Shown here: positions 1-11,908 of the stretch, piece by piece
How the letters are laid out: the number at the start of each line of letters is the position of its first letter
How positions within the stretch are numbered: the stretch's first letter is position 1
Origin: Tretioscincus oriximinensis
Lineage: Eukaryota; Chordata; Lepidosauria; Squamata; Gymnophthalmidae
DNA length: 64,000 nucleotides
NCBI GenBank assembly: GCA_022410635.1
Contig: JAJVDF010000280.1
Coordinates: 894,681 to 958,680, forward strand
Direction: 5' to 3'
Made by a program: the position numbers and the translations under genes
The notes under the pieces: model-generated
What the model saw: the letters and a program-made list of their open reading frames with translations, nothing else
Databases searched by the model: none
What the model was told of the DNA's origin: nothing

Positions 1-25
1 TGCTGCTAGCTCCTTTGCTGCCTAT
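1..25 (+). repeat. End fragment of the inverted-repeat element family
   Basis: TGCTGCTAGCTCCTTTGCTG is the same terminal block found at 15762, 22180 and 24179. The rest lies outside the window. Confidence 0.6.
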
Positions 26-362
26 TAATGGTTTATCAGAGCATAGCAATCTCCAACATATACATCATACTTGTGCACATATTTCTTTTCAGCATCATCT
101 ACTCTGATCTTATCCCCTTCCTGCCTCTCTCTCCCCCCTCCCTCCTCTTCACAGGCAATATCCTTTTTCATACCAATTTTATTCCTTTAGGACCAATCCT
201 ATAACGTTTAACAGTTCCGATCCCCCCATCTTTTTTCGACGGGTTTTTTTTAATTATTATTATTATTTATTTCTGTGGAACAAAAGAGGCAAAACCAGCG
301 TTGTTCGCAATCCTAATTTTGGCAGGCATGGTACCTGGTCTCGTTACTTTCTTTAAAATAAA
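26..362. other. No gene recognised
   Basis: Unique sequence with a pyrimidine-rich run at about 112-152 and a T/A-rich stretch at 240-275. No coding or RNA feature is seen. Confidence 0.6.
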
Positions 363-455
363 AACGAAGTAGCCGTGTCAGTCTGGATGCAGAATATCTA
401 GCAAGGGGGTCTCATAGCACTTTATAGATAAACAAGAAAAAAAAATTAGGCAGCG
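363..455 (-). repeat. Fragment of the inverted-repeat element family
   Basis: AAGTAGCCGTGTCAGTCTGG and TCTAGCAAGGGGGTCTCATA recur, in diverged form, in the elements at 21679 and 61465. It is the outer end of that family. Confidence 0.55.
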
Positions 456-482
456 TGAATCTGCCGTCCATAGATTCCTTAG

Positions 483-690
483 CATAATGAGGAATAGTGG
501 TGCTGAGGTTAAGAGCTTTCGTGTTTCTACCGAGATATTTGAGTTTGAGGCTAATGTGTCAGCTGTGGAGAGGAGTGAACTCTCTCAACTTCAGTCAACT
601 TAGCTGTTTGGAAGCAAAGAAGTTTGCGAGGACATAAATAGGTACCACCACAGTGTGGTGGGGAAGACTAAATAAAATGCAAGCTTTCAG
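483..690 (+). mobile_element. tRNA-headed SINE, family 2, degenerate
   Basis: An A-box-like head (GTGGTGCTGAGGTTAAGAGC), a B-box-like region and a 3' module ACCACAGTGTGGTGGGGAAG then GCAAGCTTTCAGGT match copies at 13587 (inverted) and 58118. Confidence 0.6.
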
Positions 691-699
691 GTAAAAAAA

Positions 700-828
700 A
701 TGACTCTCAGTCCCAACTTGTGGTTGTCTACAAGAAGTAGACTTGTCTACAAAAGCTCAGGGTACCTACCTTTCTCTCGTTAGTCTACAAGGTGCTATGA
801 CACACACTTTTTTTTTATTTATTTATTC
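700..828 (+). repeat. Fragment of the inverted-repeat element family with hairpin core
   Basis: AAGAAGTAGACTTGTCTACA then AAAGCTCAGG and GTTAGTCTACAAGGTGCTAT follow the order seen in the complete elements near 22118 and 24115. The hairpin GTAGA-CTTG-TCTAC is intact. Confidence 0.6.
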
Positions 829-1645
829 TTATAAGAACATAAGAANNNNNNNNNNNNNNNNNNNNNNNNNNNNNNNNNNNNNNNNNNNNNNNNNNNNNNN
901 NNNNNNNNNNNNNNNNNNNNNNNNNNNNNNNNNNNNNNNNNNNNNNNNNNNNNNNNNNNNNNNNNNNNNNNNNNNNNNNNNNNNNNNNNNNNNNNNNNNN
1001 NNNNNNNNNNNNNNNNNNNNNNNNNNNNNNNNNNNNNNNNNNNNNNNNNNNNNNNNNNNNNNNNNNNNNNNNNNNNNNNNNNNNNNNNNNNNNNNNNNNN
1101 NNNNNNNNNNNNNNNNNNNNNNNNNNNNNNNNNNNNNNNNNNNNNNNNNNNNNNNNNNNNNNNNNNNNNNNNNNNNNNNNNNNNNNNNNNNNNNNNNNNN
1201 NNNNNNNNNNNNNNNNNNNNNNNNNNNNNNNNNNNNNNNNNNNNNNNNNNNNNNNNNNNNNNNNNNNNNNNNNNNNNNNNNNNNNNNNNNNNNNNNNNNN
1301 NNNNNNNNNNNNNNNNNNNNNNNNNNNNNNNNNNNNNNNNNNNNNNNNNNNNNNNNNNNNNNNNNNNNNNNNNNNNNNNNNNNNNNNNNNNNNNNNNNNN
1401 NNNNNNNNNNNNNNNNNNNNNNNNNNNNNNTATTCACTCTGTCGATCCCATGCATGATTTTGTACACTTCAATCAGATCACCCCTCAAACGTCTCCTTTC
1501 AAGGCTGAAGAGGCCCAGACGTTGCAGCCTTGCTTCGTAAGGGAGGTGCTCNAGACCCTTGATCATTTTTGTTGCCCTTTTCTGCACCTTCTCCAGTTCC
1601 AAAAGATCCCTCTTGAGATGTGGTGACCAGAATTATATCCCANNC
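829..1645 (-). mobile_element. CR1 LINE interrupted by an assembly gap
   Basis: The left flank carries the CR1 tail complement (TAAGAACATAAGAA). The right flank (1431-1645) is the RT C-terminal region on the minus strand, with residues such as LEKVQKRATKMIKG and [20 protein letters not shown]. The unknown bases therefore probably hide the middle of one CR1 copy. Confidence 0.85.
846..1430. other. Assembly gap, 585 Ns
   Basis: This is a run of N. Any open frame crossing it is meaningless. Both flanks are CR1, so the gap was probably left by a repeat assembly failure. Confidence 0.99.
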
Positions 1646-1852
1646 TATACCCAAAAGTCTCAGGGCAGTCAACCAAAGCTTTTGTTGCTTTCTCCACAAC
1701 AGACACCCTGTGACGTAGGTGGGGCTGAGAGAGTTCTAAAGAACTGTGACTGGCCCAAGGTCACGCATCTCGCTTTCATGAAGGAGTGGGGAATCGAACT
1801 GAGAAAGTACCAGATAAGACTCCAACACTCTAACCACTACACTAAACATATG
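1646..1852 (-). mobile_element. tRNA-headed SINE, family 1
   Basis: Minus-strand copy. Its complement carries GTGTAGTGGTTAGAGTGTTG, a B-box-type GGTTCGATTCC-like segment (seen here as GGGAATCGAACT), and the body ending GTGTCTGTTGTGGAGAAAGC. It matches the full-length copy at 55305. Confidence 0.85.
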
Positions 1853-4800
1853 CTACATGTTTCAGCCCATACTGGGATCTGGCTAACAAGAGGCCACTTC
1901 CAGGCACTGCCATTATGCGTTGTGTTTAATTGTTGTACGATGCCCTAAGACCTTTAGGTATAAGAGTAAGGTTCCTACATAAAGAAACAAGATAGAGCTT
2001 TGCACCTTTAATGGGTGTGGAAAGTGAACCCCCAAGCACCTCTGTCTGTGCCTGGACTCTCACAACATGCACAGCAGGGCTGAATCCAGCTATTCTACGT
2101 TCCCCTGAACTCAGTGCCACGTGCAGCCACTCCTAAAGCCAGCCCTGAAGGAACTCATTATCCTACTGTGTGCTTAAACAGACTTTAACATGCAATTGAT
2201 CCTCTTTAACAGTTGGAAGCATTTATTCATGAGACTANACACCCAGCAAAAAAACAAAAACATCCCTCCTGAACCTTCTTGAACTGTTTCCAGGAACATA
2301 TAAAAGCAAATGTTAGGTGATCATGAAGAAACAACACTTTTTCCTCTGTTAATGAGAACAAGCCATTCTCAGCGAGAGGAGAATTTTCTTAGTACCTGCA
2401 GGGACATCAGATACTGAAGAATTAGATGTCAAATTACGTAAAGTGCTTACATCATTAATCTCCACTCATCTAATTAGCTGAAGAAAGAAATGAAATCAGA
2501 TCCTGCTGATACCACAGGGCCCCAGAAACTACTTGGAGCCACGTGAACAGTGATTATTAATGAGAAGCTTCTCCAACTTTGGCACAACTCAACACTTTGA
2601 TTAGCGAATGTCTTCATAATCCCCTGTAGTCTAAAGAGATGTTAATATTTTGATACATGAAATTAAACTCTAGTGATTAGCTTGTCTCCAAACTCAAAGA
2701 AAGAATTTTCCTAGCTAACTGGCATCTATGGTTCTATCCTCACATGGCAGCAACATTTGCCAATAAATCGGTTTATATGATGCTGTTAGATTTTATTTAC
2801 ATGCTGTTGTTAGGTACCAAGGAATTGTTATCGACTCTCAATGAGCACATGAATACATGCGTTCTGTTTGGACCTGTCAACACAAGTATCTTTCATCTTT
2901 TTAAAAAAATATTTAATTTAATTGATCCTCTCTTTGGTCCCAAGATATTTCTGCTCATGGTTTATTGTTCATGTGAAAGATCATGAGTTCAATTCTTAAT
3001 CTCTTCAGTTAGCAAGTGATATGGTATTGTAGACGTCGGTGTTTGGGAAAAGACTGGGGAGTTGTAGTCGTCAACAGATTTTTCTAAGCTCTAAAAATGC
3101 CTCTACCTGAAACTTTGGAACACCACTGATCAACATAAAAAGGTACTGACCTTAATGAACAACTATGAGTTGTTAATTATATTCATTTGCCCTGATCCTT
3201 TTTTCTAGAACTTTTAGTTTCTAGTCACAACAGTACTTTGTAGCAGCGATTATCATTAAGTCAGTTTTTTCTTTAAACACGAAATGAAAATATGGCATCC
3301 CCAAAAGGAAAGCAACAATTTCACTCAGCTCACAAATGCTATCCTGGAACTTGTTTCAATGTTCTCATCATTCAGAAATCCCACATTTTAGGATATAGTA
3401 TATTCGAACAATGGTTTCTAGGTTCTGAAGAGCTGCAAAAAATGTGTAAAAATGGAGATTGAAGGAAATGCAAATTGTTGAGGACTTTGCATGCTCGTCT
3501 CATGCATTCCTTTAGGTGGTAGAGAAGCATGTGGTGGTGCCATTGCCACGTGGATTTCAAAAGAAGATCTTAAAATTGTTTTCAGCAGGAGGAGAAACTT
3601 CAGCCTCCACTTATTATTGCAGCTACAACTGGAAACACGGCTACAGCTGTCACATCTTTAAACATCTTTACTTTCGCTCCCAAAGAATGGAAATTAGTCC
3701 AGAAAAACAAAAANAAAAAGATGTTGAACTGAAGGAGGTTTAAAAATGAAGGTGTTACTAGTGCCTCTGCATAACTTTCTGCAAGTATAAACAAGTACTA
3801 GCATTTTCTGTGCATATGCATGTTGATTAGGAGTAGACGACGATGAAGAAGTGAATTGTTTCTGTGTGTTGTCATAGTTAGTAATCATTTAAATTTGAAG
3901 CCCCATTTGGGCTCCCATTCCAAACTAAATGGCCTTTTTAGCTCTTGGTGTGATTAATTCTGAACTTAGCTAATTAGCCTGCCCCGCCTCCCTTATAGTT
4001 GTGGTGAGATACCAATCAATGTTCTCACTGTTATATTTCATCTGCAATGGTTCATTCACAGTAAAAGCTATTCCTTGTGGTTGATGACACAGGCTCCAAG
4101 AACTAAATGAAAGGACAGAAAAGATGTGGTTAGGCATGTATAGCAGCTGTTAAGTGTCTAAGGGAGAAAGGACCTTGAATATTGCTCAACCAGAAGAGAA
4201 CATCTTGCCTACTCATTAAACAAGACTGTTTAGAAGCAAAATATACAAGTCTCAACAACACGTATACTCAGATAAAAATATACATATTATAAATTCTAGA
4301 CCTATGTTATTTCTTGATCTAAGCACCTCTTGTTCTACTTTCTTCTATATACTTGTTTGTAGCTTATTTTTAGTATTATACTTGATTGGGCAGTTTCAAG
4401 CAAAGTGCCAATTTTGATAACATCATTAAGTCAAGATAACATATCAACAGACAAAATTCCCAGAACAGAAATAATTGTTATTTGAGTTCCAGTAGGCAAT
4501 GCTAGACCAATACTATAGGACTGCATGTCTCTGTGTGTCGTTCTCTAAGCTGGGCTGCTCTGGATGAATAGCTCAATGGGTTTGAACCCCAGATACCTGC
4601 ATGAATCTAGAGGGATTTATTCACAGTAAATACACTTCAGGTGAAATTCAACACGGACATATACACACATGATTATTCTCAGTGCCAGCATTGGAGTATC
4701 TTAAATGAAAATGGCATCTTTGTGGACCAATANTCTGCCAGTAGCTACCATAAGCACTCATTGGAGCCCCTACTATGTTGACAGGGCATATTAGAAAAGA

Positions 4801-5700
4801 GTCTAAAGACTGTAAGGTACGGACAAGAGAAAACTCAACGTGGACCATGATTAATTTATAGGTAAGTGTTGAAAGGCTCTTATGTTGTATTAATCTTAAT
4901 AGAGACGCCCAATTAATTCTACTAAATCATGTTATGCCCTTGAATTGGGTCCCTATCTTCCACTCTAAATTCTTATATCTATTCAGCTGACAATTAGTCT
5001 GATTTTTGTTTTTCTGACTGAATATTGAAATATCATTTCACTTTAGTCCACTGCTTCCCATGCAACTGAGATTGTTGGCAAAAAGAAGCCAATTCTTATA
5101 TGTGCCAGTCTTACAGTTTCAGATCCAGGTCTAGCATCATAATGAAGAATGACGTTTCACACAGCAGGAGAGAAAGATGAACAAGATAATTAGATTGGCT
5201 CAACATTGAAGGGCATGTTGATTTCTAAAAATTCACTCAAAACTGAACTGACATAAACTGAATTTTTTACTCATTCCAGGTTCTTCAAAAATCCTTTTAA
5301 AAGAGTAGTTCAGTAGAGAGCCTTTTATCTGTTCACAGACTGCAGACTCTTTAGTTGATCAGCACTGATTCACATTTTTGAAATGCTTTTTATAGACAGC
5401 ACTATATTATTTGTGTACTTGTAAATATTTTGTGACTTAATTGTCATGGCAATGCATGCAATAAATAATGAGTAAAGATGTTTATCTTGAGGATGTCATG
5501 TCTTTTACGTTGAAGCACATCTTCTTGTGATTCATTCTCAGCAAGCCATACATTTTATGGGCTCACATTCTAATATGCTAAATCCTCCAGTAAGGACTGG
5601 TGATATAGGTATTGCTTGCTGTCCAAATTCTTAAACCCAAATGTCAGGCAAAATGTAATTAATGTTTTCACACATTTACTTTTAAATCTTCTGAAGAATG
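1853..5700. other. No gene recognised
   Basis: AT-rich, mostly unique DNA. Small remnants: a SINE-tail-like piece at 1930-1990 and a TTTAATGGGTGTGGAAA piece near 2008. At 2380-2640 there are several TAAT/ATTA homeodomain-type cores, which would suit a conserved enhancer but prove nothing. Short open frames here have no recognisable product. Confidence 0.6.
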
Positions 5701-5885
5701 AATTGTGATAAATCAGTGGAACAGTTTGCCACAGGGGGTGGTGAGTTCGCCTTCCCTGGAAGTTTTCAAACAGAGACTGGACAGTCATCTGTCTGGGATG
5801 GTTTAATGAATCCTGCATTGAACAGGGGGTTGGACCCGATGACCCTGGAGGTCCCTTCCGACTCTATGATTCTATGATTCTATGA
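5701..5885 (+). mobile_element. CR1 LINE 3' end, ATTCTATG subfamily
   Basis: It contains CAGTGGAACAGTTTGCCACA through GACCCTGGAGGTCCCTTCCG and ends with three tandem ATTCTATG/TTCTATGA octamers at about 5862-5884, the classic CR1 terminus. Confidence 0.9.
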
Positions 5886-8440
5886 ATTCAATTTGGTGTT
5901 TCTTCTAAGTTACTTCAGGCAAATAGCAAGGGCATTTATTTGACACTCTGCATTTTTAAACATCTATACAGTCAAGGACCCCGCAATAAATCTAGCATCG
6001 TTGTAAAGGGTGCAATTATTATCAGAAGTGCCTTGTGTATCAAGGGCTTTCTTCTGCCTTCAATGAAAATACTTTGATCACTTGTCATTGGGGATTTCAT
6101 GTGCCAAAACTGTCATGTGGCAATGCCTGCTGAAAGAATGAGAAAGGTTCTCCAATAGGCCCTTTCCTCCTGACTTGGCCCAAATGTTTGGCACAAAGTG
6201 GGTGCTGAACAGAGAGAGAAAACATTGGCAATTCAGTCCTGATATCAAGGCGACAGATGTATAAACAATAAAAGTACTCATGGTAATACTGATGTTGGCT
6301 ATAAGCTTTTATTTGAATATAGATTTGCATTAGATTAACTCAGGGGGGAAAATGGAATCAAATCTGTAATTTTAGAAGTGTAATTAAAATACAATTTTAA
6401 AAGTGCTTTCAGCTGGTTGCTGACACAAATGAAGTGCAGAGGTGGGAAGAAATGGTTTAAAAGAGACCCAGTTGTATCTCCCCACTTTCCTCGGGTGATT
6501 TCTCTGCCTTATAGCCAAAATATACATTATGTGAAATTTCACATTCCTCTTCCTCAGCTGTTTTCTTCAATGTTATTTATTAATTTATTTAGGAAAAGTG
6601 CTTATGAGACCTTGAATCTTAAAGAAAAAAGGGTGTTTTAGAATTACCGTAGGACGTAAAGGAAGTTCGTGAGAGACTGTCCCAACACAGGACAAGGCAC
6701 GGCATGTTTTATTTAAAAATGGTGAGGGGAAAAGGTGGAAGGTATGAATTCTTTGACCTCCCCCCCACTTTCTGTAAAACATTGGCATGTATGTGTACAC
6801 TGAAGTTTTGCTCACAGCTGTATTTATGAATACCTTTATCAACAAAAATTTGCAAAATCTTGAAATTCTTTTGAAAGCTATCATAAGGTCATCACCATCT
6901 CTGTTTGCCATATGTATGAATTTAATTAAAGGATTAAGCCAACTGCCTGGAGGGAAATGCAAGGTCTTTAGAATGCAGGCATTTTCTGAAACATGGGCTC
7001 TCGGGATCTGCCAAAAACTATCCCCCAAACCAGTTGCAGAAAGGATCATTGTTTTGCTCCAGGAATTCACCATGGCCAAAATCTTCATTGGTATAATGCA
7101 TGCTGGAGAATACTTACGCTGTGGTTTTTTCATGCATGCAGAAAGTTCCTGTAAGTTGATTGCGGGATACCTTGCTTTACCAATAAATTGATTTTTTAGG
7201 ATAATAGGCTGGCAATATGCCAAGATGATGTCAGGGCTTTTTACTATCTTATCATGATGCCGGTAGGTTTATTTTTTTCATCTTATACTACTTTTGTTAG
7301 GAAATAGGATTTAAATTCTATGTTCTGTCAACTGTTCAATCTCTTTGTTATCTGACTCTCATAAATCAGTAATCCTGAGCTGCTTCTGACTGTATGGAAT
7401 ATAAGGGTGAAAACCTTTGCGTAACTGGAATCCCTTTGATGAGCCTGGGAGGTGTGAATTTTAGGTTGAGATGTGATTTTTCTTGTTGTTTTGTTATTCT
7501 AACTTAAATTGGGTTATTAATCTAACTGAGCAACTTCTTAAAGAAGGAATCCTGATACCATGTGAAGATTATTTCTGAATTCTGATTCTGGCAATGTCTC
7601 ACACTTATTCCTACCAGGTTGCAAGGAAGTACAATGATACTTACTGTAAATTTACTTACTTAAACACCTTAGGGTTTTTTATTACTTTGAACCAAATATC
7701 TTATTGGCTTTTCCTTCCTTCTGATAGAATTTGACCATTGTTCAGAGTAAATGAGACCAACTTGCTTAGTGAACTAATGATTTTCAGTGGAGATTCATTT
7801 CAGACTTTTTTTCTATCCTATTTGAATAATGATTTTTCATTGTGAAATGTATAGTTAAAGTTTTTACCTATANATTTCAGTAATTTCTATTTACATTGTT
7901 ATCATTCGTTAAAATACAAGGACCCTATAACTCATGGTGCTGTTTTTTCATAATTGCAAATGACAAATATCAATTACTAGCCCTTGGTTAAAACCTTGGT
8001 AGATCCAGCCTTGGTAGATCTAAGGCTGCATACAGAATGAAACGAAAACAACCAGACTCTAAACAGAATAAAAAGGAAAGAAAACCAAAGCCCGATATCA
8101 CTGAACCATTAAAGCACTATGTATTAATGTCTGTGGGACTATAAAAGAAAAAATAAGGGATATCATATTACAGTAAGGTATGTTTTGACCTGTTATCTTC
8201 TAGGTCTTCCTCAGTTGGACTATCCACATTAGAAAACTGGATCCACTCATTTTGACTTGTCTTTACTTACTGGATGTTGAAAGTGGTTACTGCAGTGCAT
8301 CTCTTTCCCCCCAGGTCCTTCCTTTCACTTAAGAGGATTAACTGTCTGCATTTTAATTGTACTTGATCTAGTTAATCTGCTCAACCATATTTACATGACT
8401 GTTGTTATTTCTTGGATTTAGTTTCATACATAAAGTCTGT
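5886..8440. other. No gene recognised
   Basis: AT-rich unique DNA. The segment 6590-7220 is open for long stretches on both strands, but neither product resembles a known family and both are low in usual coding signals. Confidence 0.55.
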
Positions 8441-8560
8441 CCCTGGCATTTGTCTCCTAGAATCTAAAGAAGTAGATTTGTCTAAGAAAGCTCATGCTAC
8501 CCAGCTTCCTCTTGTTAGTCTACAAAGTACTACAAGCCCCTCTTGTTGGGTTTTACAGTA
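8441..8560 (+). repeat. Fragment of the inverted-repeat element family
   Basis: GAATCTAAAGAAGTAGATTT, then AAGAAAGCTCATGCTACCCA and TTGTTAGTCTACAAAGTACT, follow the order of the core and end of the complete elements. The hairpin base pairs are partly lost. Confidence 0.6.
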
Positions 8561-9161
8561 TTGCTGCTGTCATATATTTACCTTCCGTTACTGGGTCTGC
8601 TTTTGGTTGGGGTTGTGTTTGTATGCATATATAATGAAGCCATAAAAACAAAAATACATGCAGACTTAAAAGAAAAAAAAATCACCAGTAAAAAATGGAC
8701 TAAATCTTTTTAGGACAGTAGTTAAAAGTAAAAATATGCCCATGGCCAAAATAATCTAGTGCAAACAGATTTCATCCATCCTTACCTGTACCCTAACTTC
8801 TGAGAGATCTTAACTGAAAGAAAATAATTCTTGTTCTTAAAAATCTACTTATCTAGTTCATTTTGCACCTCTTCCCCATTTTGCTTTTGAATTATAATGC
8901 TTGCTGCTGGCCAGAATGAAAAGCATTTATGAGACCAAATGTTCTATAGAAGAAATGTGGAAGAAATTTGTTTAATTGACAAGCAAACGTAATTCTCTAT
9001 CCAATTTTCATTCCTTGTTCTGATGCTTCATGACCTATCAGAACAGACAGATTTTAATTCTCTTGCTTCTGATTCCCTTTTTAAATAGTAGAAAATTATC
9101 AGCATACAGTTGTTTCATCGCCCCCTTCCATTTTTTTCATCTCAGAAAACACATTGTGTTA

Positions 9162-9219
9162 TTAGGTGATGTGTAGAAGACAAATTCTCTGGAAAATTTG
9201 TCTTCTACACATCACCTAA
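9162..9219. repeat. Perfect 25-bp inverted repeat, 8-nt loop
   Basis: Left arm 9162-9186, loop CTCTGGAA at 9187-9194, right arm 9195-9219. The arms are exact reverse complements, beginning TTAGGTGATGTGTAGAAGAC. Confidence 0.98.
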
Positions 9220-9588
9220 TTTTCTTAACTTTCATTGGAATCTGTCCGAAGTTTTTAGCATCTGTGTCCAGCTGTGGCATTTCCAGCCTCTAATGCAGCG
9301 CTTCAACTGAGATCTTCTTATTAGAACTACATAAAGTAATAACACTAGCTTCCAAATCCTGGAAATTATAAACTATTTCCCCCATCTTTCTGGTCATAAG
9401 AATATAATTTTTTACAGTAAGAGGAATTTTGCTGGATCAGTCACCCTACCATCTCTAGATAACTTTGGAACACCTTCTTTACAAAAAAGTGAAGTATGTA
9501 ATCCATGGAAGGCAAGGAAAAGGTTAGAGTGAGAAATAGTTCCAACTGCCTGAGGAATGGTGGAGCAGTTCTTGGTATGAAGAACCAG

Positions 9589-9627
9589 GAACAACATACC
9601 AAGAATCAAGTTCTTGGTATGTTGTTC
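9589..9627. repeat. Perfect 17-bp inverted repeat, 5-nt loop
   Basis: GAACAACATACCAAGAA (9589-9605), loop TCAAG, and TTCTTGGTATGTTGTTC (9611-9627). A related direct copy, AGTTCTTGGTATG, lies at 9568. Confidence 0.98.
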
Positions 9628-10710
9628 ATCAACAACAGAGATTATTCTCCAAAGCTAATGCAGAAAGGACTTTTTTGTAAGGAAGCTGTTTTAAATTGAA
9701 TCAAATAATTCAATCCATCTAATCCAACACTGGCAACCGTAAAAGAAATTCTCTGTCATATTAACCGCTATCAGGGACGGAGAACAAGATTTTCTGCATA
9801 TGGAATAGCTTTCATTTGGTATAATGATTTTCTAGTAGGCAAAAGAAGTCCATAAGAAGAAGACAGCATGCAGGACATGAATGCAGTAGAAGTTTGTCTA
9901 TTTACTGAAAGAACAATGATTCTTCTTGTCCTTTTTCCTCCTTAAATGCATAATCTTTAACTATGCACAGCCACAACGTTATTAAATAATAAGGAACATG
10001 AAGATGACACCTCATTTATTTTCTCTTTAGTAGTAATATTCTAAAACTTTTTTTCAAAGGCACTGCTCAACTTAAAACACATTTCTAAACATGTGTTTTA
10101 AATCAGCTCGATAACGCCTGCATTTTCCATTGCAAGAGCAACAGACTACAATCAAAATGATTTGCAGTCCGTGGCAGCATTGCAAATGGAGCCCTTTTAC
10201 AAGGGGAGGCTCCAACAGAAAGCCTCAATTTAATATGCCCCAAACAAATTTAAACCAGTTTATCAAAACTTGGTTAGAGAAAGTCAGAGAGCTCCCAGGA
10301 GAAACCTTGGCTTTCTCCCAAAGCTCTTAGGGTCCCAAATCCATAGAGATAGCAGCCATACCAAAACAATTCTTCATTCTGAATCCTAATGGGAAAGACA
10401 TTGAATGACTTAAGTCAAATGCCTAAATTCACTTACTTCAACCAATAGATTTTGCTGCAAGGTTCTATTTTTTTAGTGGGAAGATTGAAAACAATTTGTT
10501 TCAGGAACAGAGCCTGTGAGCTATTCAAGCAGTCCTAAATTAGTGGTCCACAACCTTTGTGGGTTTGTAGGCATGAGCAGAATTCTGAGAATGTATTCTA
10601 AGCACCAGTTACAAAATTATTGCAAGATATGGCAAAATGAAAAATGAAATCATTGTTTCAACCCTAAGACTAGTCAACAGCAGGAAACTAGGCAGATGCC
10701 GGAGAGTAGC

Positions 10711-11908
10711 TGTAGAGGTGGCTAAAAGATAGAAAACAGAGGGTAGTATTAAATGGACAGTTCTCTGAGTGGAAAGAGGTAAGAAGTGGGGTACCCCAGG
10801 GATCTGTACTGGGACCCTTGCTTTTCAATATATTTATAAATGATCTGGATGCCGAGGTAAATAGTGAAGTAGCCAAGTTTGCTGACGACACTAAACTGTT
10901 CAGGGTAGTGAAAACTGAAAATGATTGTAAGGCACTCCAGAGTGATTTATTGAAATTGGGTGAGTGGGCATCAAAGTGGCAAATGCACTTCAACTTAAGC
11001 AAGTGCAAGGTCATGCATATTGGGGCAAAGAACCCAAAATACTCCTACCACCTGATGGGAACCAAGCTTTCTGTGACCGAGCAAGAAAAGGATCTTGGGG
11101 TGCTAGTGGACAATTCAATGAAAATGTCAACCCAGTGTGCAGCAGCNGCAAAAAAGGCAAATTCCATGTTGGGGATAATTAGGAAAGGAATCGAAAATAA
11201 GTCAGCAAATGTTGTTTTGCCTCTTTATAAATCTGTGGTGAGGCCACATTTGGAATACTGTGTTCAATTCTGGTCACCACATCTCAAGAGAGATATTTTG
11301 GAACTGGAGAAGGTGCAGAAAAGGGCAACAAAAATGATCAAGGGTCTGGAGCACCTCCCTTACGAAGCAAGGCTGCAACGTCTGGGTCTCTTCAGCCTTG
11401 AAAGGAGACGTTTGAAGGGTGATCTGATTGAAGTGTACAAAATCATGCATGGGATCGACAGAGTGAATATAGAAAAAATGTTTTCTCTATCACACAACAC
11501 AAGGACCAGAGGGCACTCCTTAAAACTGTTGGGTAGAAAAGTGAGAACAGACAAAGGAAAGTATTTTTTCACCCAGAGGGTCATCGGCCTGTGGAATTTA
11601 CTTCCTGAAGAGGTAGTGGTAGCTAACAGCTTGGATAGTTTCAAGACAGGACTAGACAGGTTTATGGACACCAAAGGTATAAATGGATACTAAGATAGTT
11701 GTCTGGATGTAGCCTCTGGGATGGAGCAACAGGCAGGACTCTTGAAATACCATTTGCAGGGAGTCACAAACAGGAGCAGCATATTTTGCTTTCCTCTGTT
11801 CAGACTGCCCAGGTGCATCTGGTGGGCCTCTGTGTGACACAGAATGCTGNACTCGATGGGCTGTGGCCTGATCCAGTATGGCTCTTCTTATGTTCTTATG
11901 TTCTTATG
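10711..11908 (+). mobile_element. CR1 LINE, 5'-truncated, TTCTTATG subfamily
   Basis: A 1.2-kb 3' part of a CR1 element: partial RT coding region (10716-11693), a 3' UTR of about 180 bp and a terminus of three TTCTTATG octamers (about 11884-11908). The sequence is closely similar to the copies at 26479, 49350 and 63712, so the family was active recently. Confidence 0.95.
10716..11693 (+). pseudogene. CR1 reverse transcriptase, C-terminal fragment with open frame
   Basis: The frame is open from the TAG at 10713 to the TAA at 11691 (325 codons), starting inside the protein with no proper start. Motifs visible: SGVPQGSVLGPLLFNIFIND (RT palm entry) and FADDTK at about 10875-10892, which holds the catalytic Asp pair. 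Then HLEYCVQFWSPHLKRDI, LEKVQKRATKMIKGLEHLPY and a terminus [14 protein letters not shown] typical of the CR1 clade. The enzyme normally primes reverse transcription at the target site. This copy lacks the endonuclease and the N-terminal RT blocks, so it is a dead fragment despite its open frame. One ambiguous base is at 11146. Confidence 0.93.

Larger units (their letters stand above)
8561..10710. other. No gene recognised; two short palindromes inside
   Basis: AT-rich unique DNA apart from the palindromes at 9162 and 9589. No coding, RNA or mobile element feature is recognised. Confidence 0.6.

Noticed and set aside
743..1602. Long open frames on both strands across the N run
   Set aside because: They are open only because Ns cannot encode stops. 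The readable part is CR1.
6585..7223. 212-codon minus and 134-codon plus open frames
   Set aside because: No recognisable domain, overlapping on opposite strands, AT-rich, and no splice context.
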